Translations under genes and position numbers: made by a program
Assembly (NCBI GenBank): GCA_025716815.1
Contig: JAIXMN010000034.1
Span: 186,001-250,000 of the forward strand
Origin: Dichotomocladium elegans
Taxonomy: Eukaryota > Mucoromycota > Mucoromycetes > Mucorales > Lichtheimiaceae
DNA: 64,000 bases
Direction of reading: 5' to 3'
Shown here: one piece after another, positions 46,732 to 59,024 of the stretch
How positions within the stretch are numbered: the stretch's first letter is position 1
How the letters are laid out: each line of letters starts with the position of its first letter
Notes under the pieces: model-generated
The model's input: the letters and a program-made list of their open reading frames with translations, nothing else
Database searches by the model: none
What the model was told of the DNA's origin: nothing

Positions 46732-49013
46732 TTCTCACTCAAGCCTTCAATATTTTTTATCGCCTGTTAGCAAGAAGTTAAATATCTCCATCCACCTCCC
46801 CTTTCAGGTAACAGGAAAATGGACCGGTTTTTGCATCGCCAAAAATGGTAAATGGCGGGTCTAATATTCTCAGCTGTCGGGTAGAAACCGGCAGCATGTC
46901 CCAAATTTGCCCGTCAGATTTTTACTTTCAGTATGACAATCACGACGACGGGCAAAGTAGCACTTAATAAAGTGAAGATCTAGGTCAGGGTATTTCTTCT
47001 TATTATTGTACCGAGGGTGACCCAACCCCACATTCTCACACTCAGGATCCGGGGAATTTCCCTTTGAGTCATACGAGATGTTTGTAACTTGGGATTGTTG
47101 ATGAAGACGATCATTATGCTAATCCATAACGAACTTCGAGGCGGGTCGCTCCGATCGGCGTAAAATAGGGGGAAGCTGGACGTCTATATTAGGAAAAGCT
47201 CCGTTGAGAAGTCATTCACAATGAGTAACAGGCCAGATAAACGCGTCTTGGCGGTTCAGGGATTTCCCACCGATATTTATGTATTGTGGAATTCTTGATT
47301 CCAGGCGAAAGCGACCGAACAAACGCCTCTGTGGGAATAGAGCTTCATCGTTTACTAGCGGTGCTAACTAGCAGTATACTCTTTTCTCCAAAGAGGCTTA
47401 GGTTAGGTGATTGTGATTGGTCCATTTCCCAATTTATAAAACCTCTGCCTGTTGCTCCACTATTTGCTTGAAGCTAAAACGCGTCAGTTATATCCTTTTT
47501 CTTTCTGTACGCATTCATCACTCTGAAATAATTAATCGTTCGTTACTACGATGGACAGTGCCATGTTGCCGATGAGCATGCTACCAGGGGCTTATGGAAT
47601 CTGTCGTTGATGGCGAGTCATATTCTCTTCTATCCCTTTGTTTCTACGCAGAATACACGCGCATATTCTGCTCTCCAACGATACCCCTGAGCTTACGCAT
47701 TCGTACGCATGTCCCCAAGTAAAGGAGGCAAATATTCAGATCATAGAAGCAGGTGCTACTCGCGGGTACACAGCTTGCTCAGACAAGGCTAGGTTTTTTC
47801 AAGCTGATTCGACTATGTATGATGCCCTTTATCTACTGATATGGCAGAATTATATGAAATTTCTTTTTCGCTACAATGGATTGGATTCTGGCTGAAGTTA
47901 TCTTTCTTATACTTGTTTTGGAGGAAACCGATAGCTGGATCTCTGTTGAAGCATTCAACATACTTGTTTTTAGCTAAGGTAAATTGTCGATCCTCTGATA
48001 CTCAACTTGTTTGGCGCATCAATTAGCACTTTTCAAGTACCCGAAAACATAATCATCGAAACAAGTAACCTTTCCAAAAAGCATGACGTGCCTAAATACA
48101 TATAATGATACTTTGATATAATGATGTTATTTGGGTATCGTTAGAATGGGCGTTTGCTGTATTAATGCCTTTCTAAACGTTCCTTCAGGTTGTGCGGCAG
48201 CGTAAGAAATCACGACGTATCTTGACTTTGCTTTGGTGGGTACATTCAAGGATTAGATAAGCTCCTGCAGCAAAGCGCAAAGGTGGACGACGCAATCATG
48301 GATATAGAAGTAATCGCTACAAATGAGTCTTTGACACCGAGGTAAAAGTTAAGAAATACAGAAAGCTGCTGATACGAAGATCTTTGTGTGATTTGCTCTA
48401 GAAGAGTGTCGGTTGTAAAATTTGCATGTCCGAGACATACATGAGCAAGCTTGTAGACTTCTAAAAAGGAGGGTACACGAAAACGTTACTTTATAACGTA
48501 GAGAGCCCAACGTTTTATACATTTCACCCAACTCTGTTCGTATCTTGATATTCAGCAATTTTGGACGAGCCGCGTGATCAGCTGTATATCGATAAGTCCC
48601 ACGGAAATGTGTTGTCCGGTGATGCCATTAATTCCCGGTAACACAGTGGATGCACACGTGATGCGTACCTGTTAGCCGTTTTGCCCAAAATTTCATCAGT
48701 CCCATCTCTATTCTTTCCTTGAAAGCGTCAAGTCGATCATCTCCACCACCTAAGTGTTATATCTCTATACTGGGCCTATGGTAGGTACTTGGAATAGATG
48801 AGTCAAAAGGAGATATAGGAAGTGTGAAATGTTGATGATAATGCCTGTCTTATTCTGAGTCACTGGCCTTCAGGCGAAGATTTGATCCTCAAAAACTTTA
48901 GTCCGACTCTCCGGAGTGAAGACAAAGTAAAAGTGTGCCGTACAACATGAGTCAGATCTCACACAATTTCTCCTTCTTTCTTTCTTTCACACTTTCAGTC
49001 CATTGTCGCCTCC
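46732..49013. other. Long intergenic stretch
   Basis: No confident gene. Short frames at 47638-47895 (plus) and 48349-48558 (minus) have protein-like composition and could be transposon relics, but I found no partner copy in the window. A TTTC repeat at 48968-48988 precedes the transporter start. Confidence 0.4.
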
Positions 49014-50609
49014 ATGTCTTCTACTGAGACCACAACAGTCCGTGTAGAGGACATGCCGAATAAGCCCCAACAGGCCTTATCTCTAACAGAACCAAGTCAA
49101 CCGTCCATATGGCAACGGTTCGCCAAGACCGGAACCCGGCTATTTAAGCAGTACTGGTTCCTGCTTGGACTGGGCATTGTCATCGGGATTGCATGGGCTT
49201 TTCCTCAGGTTGGAAAGTCGCATGGAGCCATCGAAGCCCAATACACGGTCAAATGGGGAGCTGTCATCGTTATTTTCTTGCTCTCCGGGCTTGGGCTCGA
49301 AGTACGAGTGATGCTTCACACCATTCTGCGGTACCGGCTTCACCTCGTCGTCCAGACAATCAGTTTTGTACTCATGCCCTTCATCATGTATGGCATTGTT
49401 CGATTCCTCCTGGCGGTGGGATCCAATCTTGACCAAACTGTCTATCAAGGGTTTATGATCGCCATGTCGACTAGCACCACCGTGTCATCCAATGCTGTCA
49501 TGACTCGTAACGCAGGCGGTAACGATAGTGCAGGTATGTATGGTTTTAGCGCACGGACATGTGTTTATTACAAATTCAATTAACACATAGACACAAACAT
49601 ACACATTAACTACGGTTGCTATATTTAAGCACTCGTTAATGCTGCGCTGGGTAACGTCCTGGGGATCTTCATATCGCCTGCCCTGATAACCGGTAAGAAA
49701 ATCTTCATTTTTGCAAGAAAGGAGGAGAAACATGACTCACGCTCAGGTGTATGGCTTTCTCTGACTAGTCTTTGGTAATGACTCACTTGTATTTACACCT
49801 GGTGCTCGTGGCCGGCCCGATTATTTGAACGTGCTCAAGAACCTTGGCCTGACGGTCTTGCTCCCGCTTGTCGTGGGTCAGGTGATCCGGTTTTTCTTCC
49901 CGAAGAAAGTAAAATATCTGGCAGAGAAACTGCATTTCTCCATCATCAATAGCCTCGCGCTTCTTGTCATGGTCTGGTCCGTGTTTTGCGATGGTGTCGC
50001 CAGCGACGCATTCCACAAGATGAGCGGTCTCGATATTGTGGCCATAATAGGTGTTGATCTGTTCATGTATCTTCTCGGCTCTGCCTTGTGCTTCCTTGTC
50101 GCTCGAGTGCCCTGGCCAACACAGCTGGTTCCAGAGCCGACGATCGTTACAAAGTGGCGGTTCTCTACAAAGGACACAGTTGCTATTATGGTAAGGATGA
50201 TAGCTTTACTTGGTTTAAGATCTTCGTGCATGAATCATACTAGTCTATAAAAATGCTAGAGCAATCGTTAACTCTTGTTTTGCGATATACAAATTCGTAG
50301 TATTGTGGTGCTACCAAGACCGTATCCATGGGTATTCCTCTTATCAATGTCATGTATGCGGACCAGAGCTACGGCACAGTCGGTGTGCTTTCGCTACCGC
50401 TACTCCTGTATCATATTTTACAACTCTTCGTCGGCAACTTTCAAGTGCCCATTCTCAAGCGCTATATCAGCCGAAGTCTTGAGGAAGAGGGCGTGGAAAA
50501 CGATGAAATAGAATCAACACGAACCATTGAGCGTTCCTCGCTACCGACCATCGTTACGAACCGTCGTCGCCCGACAGCCACAAAACATGAGCCCCCGTCA
50601 GTGCAATAG
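49014..50609 (+). CDS. RCH1: RCH1/SLC10A7-type membrane transporter
   Basis: Four exons, 49014-49533, 49630-49692, 49769-50190 and 50301-50609, 1314 nt, 437 aa, phases closing. After a hydrophilic N-terminus of about 45 residues come ten hydrophobic segments, including YWFLLGLGIVIGIAWAFPQV, GAVIVIFLLSGLGLE, ALLVMVWSVFCDGV and GIPLINVMYADQSYGTVGVL. The conserved crossover motifs of the SBF-like/SLC10A7 family are present (STSTTVSSNAVMTRNAGGN and YCGATKTVSMGIPL). In yeasts Rch1 is a plasma-membrane negative regulator of calcium uptake; SLC10A7 affects calcium and glycosylation. The C-terminal tail is hydrophilic, acidic then basic. Confidence 0.93.
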
Positions 50610-50974
50610 AAAATAAAAGCTATATTCTTTTAAATAGATATCTTGAGGATGCGCTTAATGCCTGTACCCTTTCAAACCACAAAAATATTGTCTATTCATG
50701 CTGACGAACAGTAGCTCTATTTAAAAAATATACCATGATGGTTTTACGGCAGGATTCATACGTCAATGATCAGTATACTTTTTTTTTCAATCAAGTTTGC
50801 GTCATGCGATCATGGATATCACGCCATCAGTAGATAGTATTTGCGGTTCAATAGAGGCAATTTATGCGTGTAATAAGCCGAGCAGTCTGCGTGTGCGTCG
50901 ATGAACATACAATGAGTGATGATGTCGGCAGGTCGAACCTATTTGCTGTCACACAGCAGGCTGTATTGCTCTTT
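50610..50974. other. Intergenic
   Basis: 3' UTR of the transporter and AT-rich spacer. No gene seen. Confidence 0.5.
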
Positions 50975-51680
50975 TCCCACCCGGCTCACCTATAGGCTGC
51001 CTCCCCTCCGTTCATCAAATGGAGGGTGGCCCAATTATCTTGCTTATCGCATCGTAACCTGCTGAAATGTACTTTAGGGGGGATCGCAAGAGCCAGCCTT
51101 TGCTAGCAATTCATTCCTGACTTCTTGTGTCTTCTGCCAAGTATTCCTATGCGTTTATTATTTAAATCCCCTTTCCAGGCCAACAGGTTGCCAGCGAAAA
51201 ATTCTACCAGCAGCCTCTGCCTTCATCAAGCAGCAAGATGAGCAGCGTATGACTTGGATCACTATCAAACATATGCTACTGATGAGTGAAGTCCTGTACC
51301 ATCCCTAGTACAGAACAGTGTAGTATTACGCAATGAAGACCTTTCTGTGTTGGAACTCCCGTCTATCGTCGTCAATCGAGGAAAGCCTTTGTCTCTGGGG
51401 TTTGAACATGGTGGCTGACAATGTTCATATTCATAAAGATATTATTGAAGCACAAAGAAACACTGCCCTCGCTGCTGACAACGATGCGTCTGAGGCGTGC
51501 AGTGATTTCGATGCCTCTCTTGATGTCAGGGATAACGACGACGTAGTCAGCAGCGCTGGCAGCAATGATGACAAGGCACAATGCAAGGACATAGGCTACT
51601 CCACTGCTAAACTATATTCGTTCCGCGAACAAAAAAGTTCTACTTGCTGAATAGCCGAGAAGAATCCAATAGACATAGAT
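50975..51680 (+). mobile_element. Unclassified mobile element, internally deleted copy
   Basis: It matches, in the same order, four blocks of the element on the minus strand at 30105-34110: the start block at 50981-51070 (gcctcccctccgttcat), FIKQQDEQRMTWITIKHML near 51218-51280, VVLRNEDLSVLELPS near 51322-51370, and SEACSDFDASLDV near 51490-51530 with AKLYS...NKKVLLAE after it. The last block is the most similar, about nine of ten bases over roughly 70 bases by eye. Spacing is about 0.7 kb here against 4 kb in the other copy, so this is a deletion derivative. Confidence 0.55.
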
Positions 51681-52703
51681 CAAAAGAACCTGCATAGAAT
51701 AAAATGGAATATATTTATTTATAGACCTAATGTGTACGAAAATAACGACGACCCAATTTCCGTACGGATATGCATCGATATCTTCTTTCTCTGGATAGAC
51801 GCTCAACGGTTAACGTATGAAAACGGAATAAAACTAGAATTATTAGCAGTAAAAGAGTTAAAGATGGCACCATAAGATAGCAAACTACTTGCCTGGTGTC
51901 TGGTCGGGATAAATGGCATAACAGCGTCCATGACAATGTGGATAGTCATATCAAATTCATGGTACCCGAAATCGACATAAAACTAAGCAATCTTTTTTTT
52001 TGGGGGGGGAGAAGTTGCATTCATATCATCTTACTTGACTGGACCGGGTAAGAATATTATATTGCTACCACTGCTGTTGTTATCATATTTCTGCTATAAA
52101 GCAATGCTGACGCAGCAACAGCGTCGGGAGCAGAGAGGTTCGTATGGCTATTTTCTTCATAAACTGGATGTCCCTTTATATGGGACGTTGTTGGTGAATT
52201 GACCGAGCTTTGGCTGCTCAGGTTATAAAGAGGTGACCGAGGAAGGATATCTGCGGCTAGTGTGCCCGTCAATTGATTTCAGAGGCGCTGTTTTTCGGAT
52301 GCGACTGGCTTAAGCAGTTGCTTGAAAGTCTCGGGACTCGGCCGTTAGAACCTTGTATTGCTATTCAGCCTTATCGGCGCATATGCTCATATGTCGGTTA
52401 CTCTCCTGTTTACCACAATCAATATTGGATCAGGGGACTAAAGTTTCGTATAGACTCCCTATACACAGGATCACGGCCACGTCCTTTCTTACCTGAAGCT
52501 CGCAAACGATCGCTTCAGGTTGACTACCGTTACCTTTCTGTGTCTGGGGATACTAACGGCCGGCGCTCCCGCAAAGCAGCCTGTGCAAGTCAATTATGAA
52601 TCTTGAACTGCAAATAGTAGTGTTTCATTGATTGCGTTTCTGAGGCAGAGATTAAGATCGGAGCAGTATGAAAAAATAAGAAGTAGCAAGAGAGAGAGAG
52701 AAA

Positions 52704-52760
<57 letters not shown>

Positions 52761-52872
52761 CGAGAGGAAGATTGAAATATATGATTTTTATACGTTCTGA
52801 TAACAGGATTAAAGATGGTGATAGATACTCGCTTATTTAAAATGATTACGGAAACTTTCTATCTCGGTCCGC
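51681..52872. other. Intergenic with dinucleotide repeat
   Basis: No gene recognised; the plus frame 52273-52599 is open for 108 codons without known features. It contains a (TG)26 tract. Confidence 0.45.
52707..52758. repeat. (TG)26 dinucleotide microsatellite
   Basis: Twenty-six perfect TG units, preceded by a short AG repeat. It lies about 115 bp beyond the stop of the FAR-17a/AIG1-like gene. Confidence 0.95.
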
Positions 52873-54409
52873 TCAGCTGCTGAGATGATCTGTCGAAAAG
52901 GGACCCAGCGTAATGTGAGACTCAATGTTGCTTTCGACCAATGTCTGCGAGTAATAGCGCTTGTCCTCGTTGGCCAAGTCTACAGTTTTGGAAGGAATGG
53001 CATCGCCTTGCTCAGTCCTCTCATCGTCATCCTCCCCGTTCAGACGACGTCTGCGGCCGCAGCAATCGCGGAGTGCGTGCAACCCGACCTGGAGAAAGAA
53101 ACAGAGGACCACCATGGTTGCCACGGCAATGTACCAGATAGCTGCCGATGGACCCTGTGTCCAATCCAAAAATGAATATACCCACCACCCTTCCCTTTTA
53201 TAAATTCATTGATTAGGACCAATTGTGGAAACAAAGAGCAAAGATATTCTACTTACGTGCCGTATATGATAAAGGTGAGCATCATGTAACATACTACAAT
53301 GAGAAACACAAGGATAACCAATCTGAGCTTAAGCAGCATTCGACTCATCATGACTTCAAACATCATGATGAAAAAGGTGATGGCGTGCACTGATACACCT
53401 AACCACCAGTCCAGCGATGTGACATCGGCCTCTGTAAATAGGAGGTGATAGATATTAGTAAAAGATGAGATCATGTGGACATATCGAGGAAGAGAGCATA
53501 AGTGCGCTTCTCTAATAAGCCTTACTATTGATCAGCGTTCCTGACAGGAGTGACCAGTACACGGCCGGTGTGAGAATGCTAAGAGAAGGATACAGGGGGG
53601 ACTTAGTCGATGGATGATGAACACAAGATTACCATTGCTTGGACTTACTTGAAGGTTATAACCGTGTGGTACAGAAGAACGTAGAGATAATTCAGGATAG
53701 CTGGCTGATCCAAGAAAGATGCAGGGCAACGAGGTTGTCGGATAAGTATATACCGTATATGGTGATAGAGAGTTGTCTATTATTTCACACAGGGAGGTGT
53801 GGTTACTACGAGAGAGACTCTGAAAACGGGAGGGCATGGGGAGGGGCAATGGTGCTGGTTGAATTTTTTTATAGCACTTACAATCATATAGGCGTGGAGA
53901 CCCACGAAAGTAAACCGTGTAAAGTATGCAAAGAAATGATGAAATTCACCAGTGGCAATTGAGTTACCAAAGTCGAACCAGAATACAATGGCTGTGTACA
54001 TGACGAGCGGAATCCGAAGTAAGAGAAGCGTTCGGGTTGACACGAAACTAGATGTGACGGCACGTTCTGGTTGGAACTCATCGAGTTTGAACCACTGGAT
54101 TAGACGGATGTTCGATGCAGGTATGCATTCGTCGCGAAAGAACATGGTACTAATAACGATTAGAAAGACTTGTAAGTGAAAAGAGAGATGATGGAAACAG
54201 AAGATTAAAGGCAGGGACCTTTTTCGTTGGATCCAACTGGATCAGAATAAATAAAAAAGGAGGTTTTTGGGCCCGCATACTTTCGTGGTCATAGCAAATA
54301 AAGTATATCCGGGACAAATCAAGACAACGTCCACGATGCCTATTGCTATGGCCCGCCAGTAACGGCTGTTCATAAAGATAATTTCATACACGCGAACGTG
54401 CGCCACCAT
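52873..54409 (-). CDS. FAR-17a/AIG1 or rolling-stone-like multi-TM protein
   Basis: Five exons are firm: 53882-54145, 53649-53704, 53526-53578, 53257-53431 and 52873-53194 (870 nt, 289 aa if it starts at the ATG at 54145). They encode about six TM segments: RTLLLLRIPLVMYTAIVFWF, a segment ending FTFVGLHAYMI, AILNYLYVLLYHTVITF, WWLGVSVHAITFFIMMFEV, LRLVILVFLIVVCYMML and IWYIAVATMVVLCFFLQVGL. The cytosolic tail is Arg then Asp/Glu rich. The layout and the VYSFLDW motif before the last TM fit this family. An upstream exon 54281-54409 (MVAHVRVYEIIF..., one TM) looks real but does not join in phase, so the N-terminus is unresolved. Confidence 0.72.
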
Positions 54410-54554
54410 CCTTTCTAGTCTTCAATAAATCGCATCTGCCTCTTAGACATCTATTGCCCCATCCCCCTCATTCCTTTCTCCCTTTCTCCTCCTTCGTTGC
54501 CGAGTCATGCGTAAGCATTATACTGCGTCGATTTATTTATCGTCAACATGCCTG

Positions 54555-55040
54555 TCAAGCCAGGTCATCGTCATCAAAGTCGTCTGGAAAGTCTAAAAAC
54601 GATAGACACAGATGAACATACAAACGTACGCGCACGGCATAGCATCTCTCGGTCAACTATCCAACCAAATTGAGTGACCCAAATCGGTTATCTCCATCCT
54701 TACTATTAAAGAAGTTTTGGTGAACCAGCTTTTCAGGAGGTATCATGGCTGTTAACTCTCCTTTCTCGTCAAGAGTCTCTGGGTACGAGCGGTAGAGATC
54801 TGAGACATTGCCTCCTCGGCCTCCGCGGATTAAGGATGCTCGGCGAACATTATCAGCCATTGCATAACGGTCAGCGGGTTCATCGTCTTCATACTCGTCG
54901 ATATCTTCAATCATGGGGTCGTCTTCCTCCATCGCATCTGCATTAGCCCCCCAAGGTTACTTGGGATCATTCATATATATAAGAACCGTCCACTTTCGGC
55001 TCACCACATTGTTACCTTGATCCCACTTAGATTTGTCCAT
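54555..55040 (-). CDS. CSN9/CSNAP-like acidic protein (COP9 signalosome)
   Basis: Three exons, 55016-55040, 54704-54937 and 54555-54592, 297 nt, 98 aa, phases closing. The protein is highly acidic (EDDPMIEDIDEYEDDEP) and ends KLVHQNFFNNFPDDFDDDDL. The ending closely resembles the FFN-F-DLFDDDD C-terminus by which CSN9/MYEOV2 binds the COP9 signalosome, the enzyme that removes NEDD8 from cullins. It is longer than the animal protein (about 57 aa) at the N-terminus. Assignment rests mainly on the C-terminal motif. Confidence 0.6.
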
Positions 55041-55233
55041 GCTTGTATTTTATGGCGGATAACCTTTCAAAAATGGGGGCGAGGTAGCTAAGCTTGAACC
55101 GGCGGATATTTAAACTGAGCACAGTGATACTTCATCCTGGATAAATCTCTACCAAAGCGTATTGATACATGTTCGGAACAGTGCTGTCATACATTGTAGC
55201 AGAGAAAAACAGGAAAGAGAATTTCCTTTGAAT

Positions 55234-56271
55234 TTATGTACGATGGTGATGTCTACTTTCTCTGTCTCTATCTCTGTCTCTGTCTCTGTCTCTATCTCTG
55301 CGGTCATCACTGCTTCGATTATGACCGTCTCTGATACTACTACTTCGTCCTCTACTACGGTCGTCATACGTTCGATCCCTACTGCGATCCCGATGTCGTT
55401 GGTCCTCGCGTGGATGGTGATGACTATGACGACTTTTCTTTGTCCGGCCATCCTCCACGCTTTCATCACTACTTCTTCGTCGTCGTCGCTTTTTATCATT
55501 TTCGTCACTGTGGCGGTCACCTTCCTCCTTTTTGCTTTTCTTCTTTTTCTTCTTGTCTTTTTTCTCCTTCCGCAGCTCCTTGAGGCGTAGAGGATTATCC
55601 ATAATCGCCCGCAGCGATTGTTGTTCCCGTTTTCTGATCATGAGAAGTGGATCTTCTCGAATTTTAGCCTGCAGATCGCGCTCGTTATTGGCATTAGAGT
55701 TCGAGATTGCAAACCGTTCTGCAGCCGTTGTCGCTACCTACAATATCATCTAATCAGCACCAACTCTGAGATCGGAGCCCGATATTTCCAATCTTCCTTT
55801 CCCGAACAAGCTTACTGTTTCTTTCGAGTTGCGATCACGAATGAATTGATCGACATTTCTTTTACCCAGAAGATATTCTTCCATTTCCTCCGCATTGCCA
55901 CCCGCGTTATTTTGATTAGGTGCGGCGTACATCCAATCGAGTCGATCGGATCGTTTTCTAAAGTGGACATTAGCAAAAAAAAAAGTTGTTCCTATCAAAG
56001 GTCTTTAGATTGCCTACTTTTGCCCTGATTCTTCTTGTAGTCTCTGCAATTCTTGTAGTTGACGCTCTTCCATGAGCTCCTTCTTCATTTGATCGATCTT
56101 TCTTTGTTCCTCTTCATGCTTTCGTTCCTCTTTCCAGACTCGCTCCTGGTTTTTGAGCGTAGCTGGATGCCAGCTTTTCTTTAAATTCAAATCTACGTGT
56201 GTCGTAGGATTAATGAGCTGCTCGATATTTTGTCCACCAAGGGCATGAATCAACTAACCTCCTCCTCCCAT
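55234..56271 (-). CDS. CWC25: Pre-mRNA-splicing factor Cwc25
   Basis: Four exons, 56259-56271, 56018-56192, 55816-55957 and 55234-55737, 834 nt, 277 aa, phases closing. The start [20 protein letters not shown] is the Cir_N-type N-terminus typical of Cwc25. A Glu/Lys/Arg coiled coil follows, then RLDWMYAAP and an EEYLLGKR segment. The C-terminal half is basic, with Lys runs, RS-like and HHHP stretches and a run of Arg-Asp dipeptides. Cwc25 joins the spliceosome after Prp2 and promotes the first catalytic step. The first exon holds only 13 coding bases. Confidence 0.94.
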
Positions 56272-56760
56272 GATTCAGTGGTAAGGTACACGCAAAAAAA
56301 GCGACAGAAGTCCTGTTGTGTGCGTGTGCGCATTTTTAAATGGCACCCCCAGATAGGCGCATTTAAAAAAGGAAGAGCGTACCAATCAAATACGGTATCC
56401 AGATATGGCCTTCTCCATAAGCTTATCTCCGAGACAGAACGGAACGTATCCCACTCTATACAGTATGACCTTAAAAGGCTCACCGTGGTGGAAGGTGGAA
56501 AGGGGATATTCTACGGCTACGAGAGCGGATATCTGCTTGCCAATTCGTCATTTGGGGGGATAGTCTGAGTTCGGAGGGTGGGGATGACGATTGGATAAAG
56601 ACACGTTGCCTATTTCACCTCTTTCTTCCTCTTTCCCTTTTCTATTTCTTTGTACTATCGCTTCTAACAGAACCCATTACTATCCTCATAAGTGATTGTT
56701 GGCATCGATAATCTGCATAATGAGGTGGGTCAGCTTTTTTCATTTACTTGCCGTCACCAG
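56272..56760. other. Divergent promoter region (CWC25 / DHH1)
   Basis: It presumably includes the first exon of DHH1, which I could not identify. The sequence ATGAG followed by gtgggt at about 56720 is a candidate first exon, but it leaves the wrong phase. Confidence 0.4.
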
Positions 56761-58326
56761 CTATATGCTGATGATCTCTCCCGAACTAGCCACGAACACG
56801 ATACCTGGAAACAATCGCTCAACTTGCCTGACAAAGACCTCCGGCCACAAACAGAGGTAATAATAGCGCGAAGAAAATAGAAATACGGCACCAATCCAAT
56901 TAGTGCTTGTATTATAGGATGTCACCGCGACAAAAGGCAACGAATTTGAAGACTACTTTTTAAAGCGCGAATTGCTCATGGGCATTTTCGAGGCTGGATT
57001 CGAGCGGCCTTCGCCAATCCAAGAAGAAGCAATTCCAATTGCATTGACAGGCCGCGATATTTTGGCGCGTGCCAAGAATGGCACTGGGAAAACAGCAGCA
57101 TTTGTGATTCCTACGTTAGAAAAGATCAACAACAAGAAACCCAAGATTCAAGCGCTCATTCTTGTGCCAACACGCGAGCTCGCACTCCAAACGTCTCAGG
57201 TGTGTAAAACGCTGGGTAAACACCTCGACATCAAAGTCATGGTATCTACAGGCGGTACGACGCTTAAGGACGATATCATGCGCCTCGAGGAAGGCGTTCA
57301 TATCGTGGTGGCCACACCTGGTCGAATTCTGGATCTTGGATCGCGGTCGATTGCAGATTTTAGTGAAGCACATACGTTTGTTATGGATGAAGCGGACAAG
57401 CTGCTCTCTCCAGAGTTTGCGCCTGTCATTGATCAGCTGATCAGGCTTTTCCCCAAGGAGCGGCAAATCATGCTCTTCTCGGCCACTTTCCCGATGATTG
57501 TCAAGAACTTCAAGGACAAATACTTAACCAAACCCTACGAAATTAATTTGATGGAGGAGTTGACTTTGCGAGGTATTACTCAGTACTATGCTTATGTGGA
57601 GGAGAAGCAGAAGGTTCACTGCTTGAACACATTGTTCTCTAAGGTAAATAAGACGGCAGTAGAATATCAATGATGTGACTGACGCATTTTATTTGTCAAC
57701 AGCTTCAAATCAACCAGTCGATCATCTTTTGTAACTCGACCAATCGGGTTGAGCTTCTGGCGAAGAAAATTACAGATCTCGGGTACTCATGCTTTTATTC
57801 ACACGCAAGAATGCTCCAAAGTCACCGAAACCGTGTTTTCCATGACTTCAGGAATGGAAACTGCCGAAATCTGGTCTGCTCAGGTATGCCGGCGATGGAA
57901 GCACATGGAGAGGATGAGCAAAATACTTACTGCAGGAAAAATATAGATCTCTTGACACGAGGCATTGATATCCAAGCCGTCAATGTTGTGATCAATTTTG
58001 ATTTCCCAAAGAATGCTGAGACGTATCTCCACCGTATCGGTCGATCTGGGCGCTATGGTCATTTTGGCTTGGCAATCAATCTAATTACATACGAAGATCG
58101 GTTTAACCTCTACAAGATTGAGCGTGAGCTTGGTACTGAGATCGCACCTATTCCTCCGACGATTGACAAGCGCCTGTACGTGGCACCCAATGCGCTCGAT
58201 TCCTATCAAGTTCAGCAACCCAATCGCGAGGCAGCAAGAGCTACTCGACAGCAGCAGCAGGACCAACTGCACCGTAATGGCAGTGGGACGGGTGGAGGAG
58301 GACAAAACAACCGCAGACATTATTGA
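56761..58326 (+). CDS. DHH1: DEAD-box RNA helicase Dhh1/DDX6 (start unresolved)
   Basis: Exons 56761-56856, 56918-57643, 57703-57883 and 57947-58326, with a short upstream exon carrying the ATG still missing. The N-terminal part reads [20 protein letters not shown], typical of Dhh1. All helicase motifs are intact: [11 protein letters not shown] (Q), AKNGTGKT (I), PTRELALQ (Ia), DEAD (II), SAT (III), DLLTRGIDI (V) and HRIGRSGR (VI). The C-terminus is Gln/Gly rich. Dhh1 promotes decapping and translational repression in cytoplasmic P-bodies. About 460 residues are seen, close to the family's usual size. Confidence 0.95.
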
Positions 58327-59024
58327 TTTATCACTCCTATCTCATCTTATCATTATTCATTGTGTACATAGTTGGTTTTCTTCTTCTTCTTCTTCTTCTT
58401 CTCCTTCTTCTTTTTCTCTTCTCTCTATTACCTTCTTTCATCGGTCGCACCTACACTTACGTACGCAACCACTTCTTTCTTCTCTCGATTTGATATCATC
58501 ATGATCTACACATGAATGATAAGGTGATTGTGGTTATCAAATCAGCCAGATTCACTTCGGAGCTATTAAAATTAAAGCAATATGGTTGTGCATATTGTTT
58601 GTTACAAGCAACGTCTAACTAATTAGTCAATAACCCATCTGGAACGTTGAAGTACTTTGAACGAAGTAACGTCTTAAGTCAGATTATATTAATACGCCAT
58701 AGTAAACATCTGCGGAAACGTTCCATAGCTACATATGGAGGGTAGCAATGTCTATTTAATGTCGGTATCCTTTGAAATCAGGTATCGAGAGTCGTCGAAG
58801 TAGGGATGAGATATTAAGGCAAAAGAAGGAATTGAAATGGTGTTTGCGGAGAAATCCCACTGAGACGGCGCTATTTCCATTTATGGTGAAAGAGTTTACT
58901 CCCAGAAGAAGGGGCATGAAGTCTTTTCTTGGGGGGTGGGGAGAAGGAGGATGGGGGAGGCCAAAACCAAGGGCAACCAGCCACCCAACTTTTTTTTTTT
59001 TGCTTGTTTCTCTTCTTTGTCAGC
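58327..59024. other. Intergenic, includes (TTC)n tract
   Basis: 3' UTR of DHH1 with a TTC repeat at about 58378-58401, then AT-rich spacer. A G-rich stretch (58929-58960) precedes the next gene. No gene seen. Confidence 0.5.

Noticed and set aside
52273..52599. 108-codon plus-strand frame
   Set aside because: No recognisable motif; it follows a transposon derivative and may be its flank.
55162..55590. Plus-strand frame of 142 codons opposite CWC25
   Set aside because: It is the antisense of the Arg-Asp/Lys-rich tail and has only Ser/Thr/Phe low complexity.
57116..57466. Minus-strand frame of 116 codons opposite DHH1
   Set aside because: Shadow of the helicase exon.
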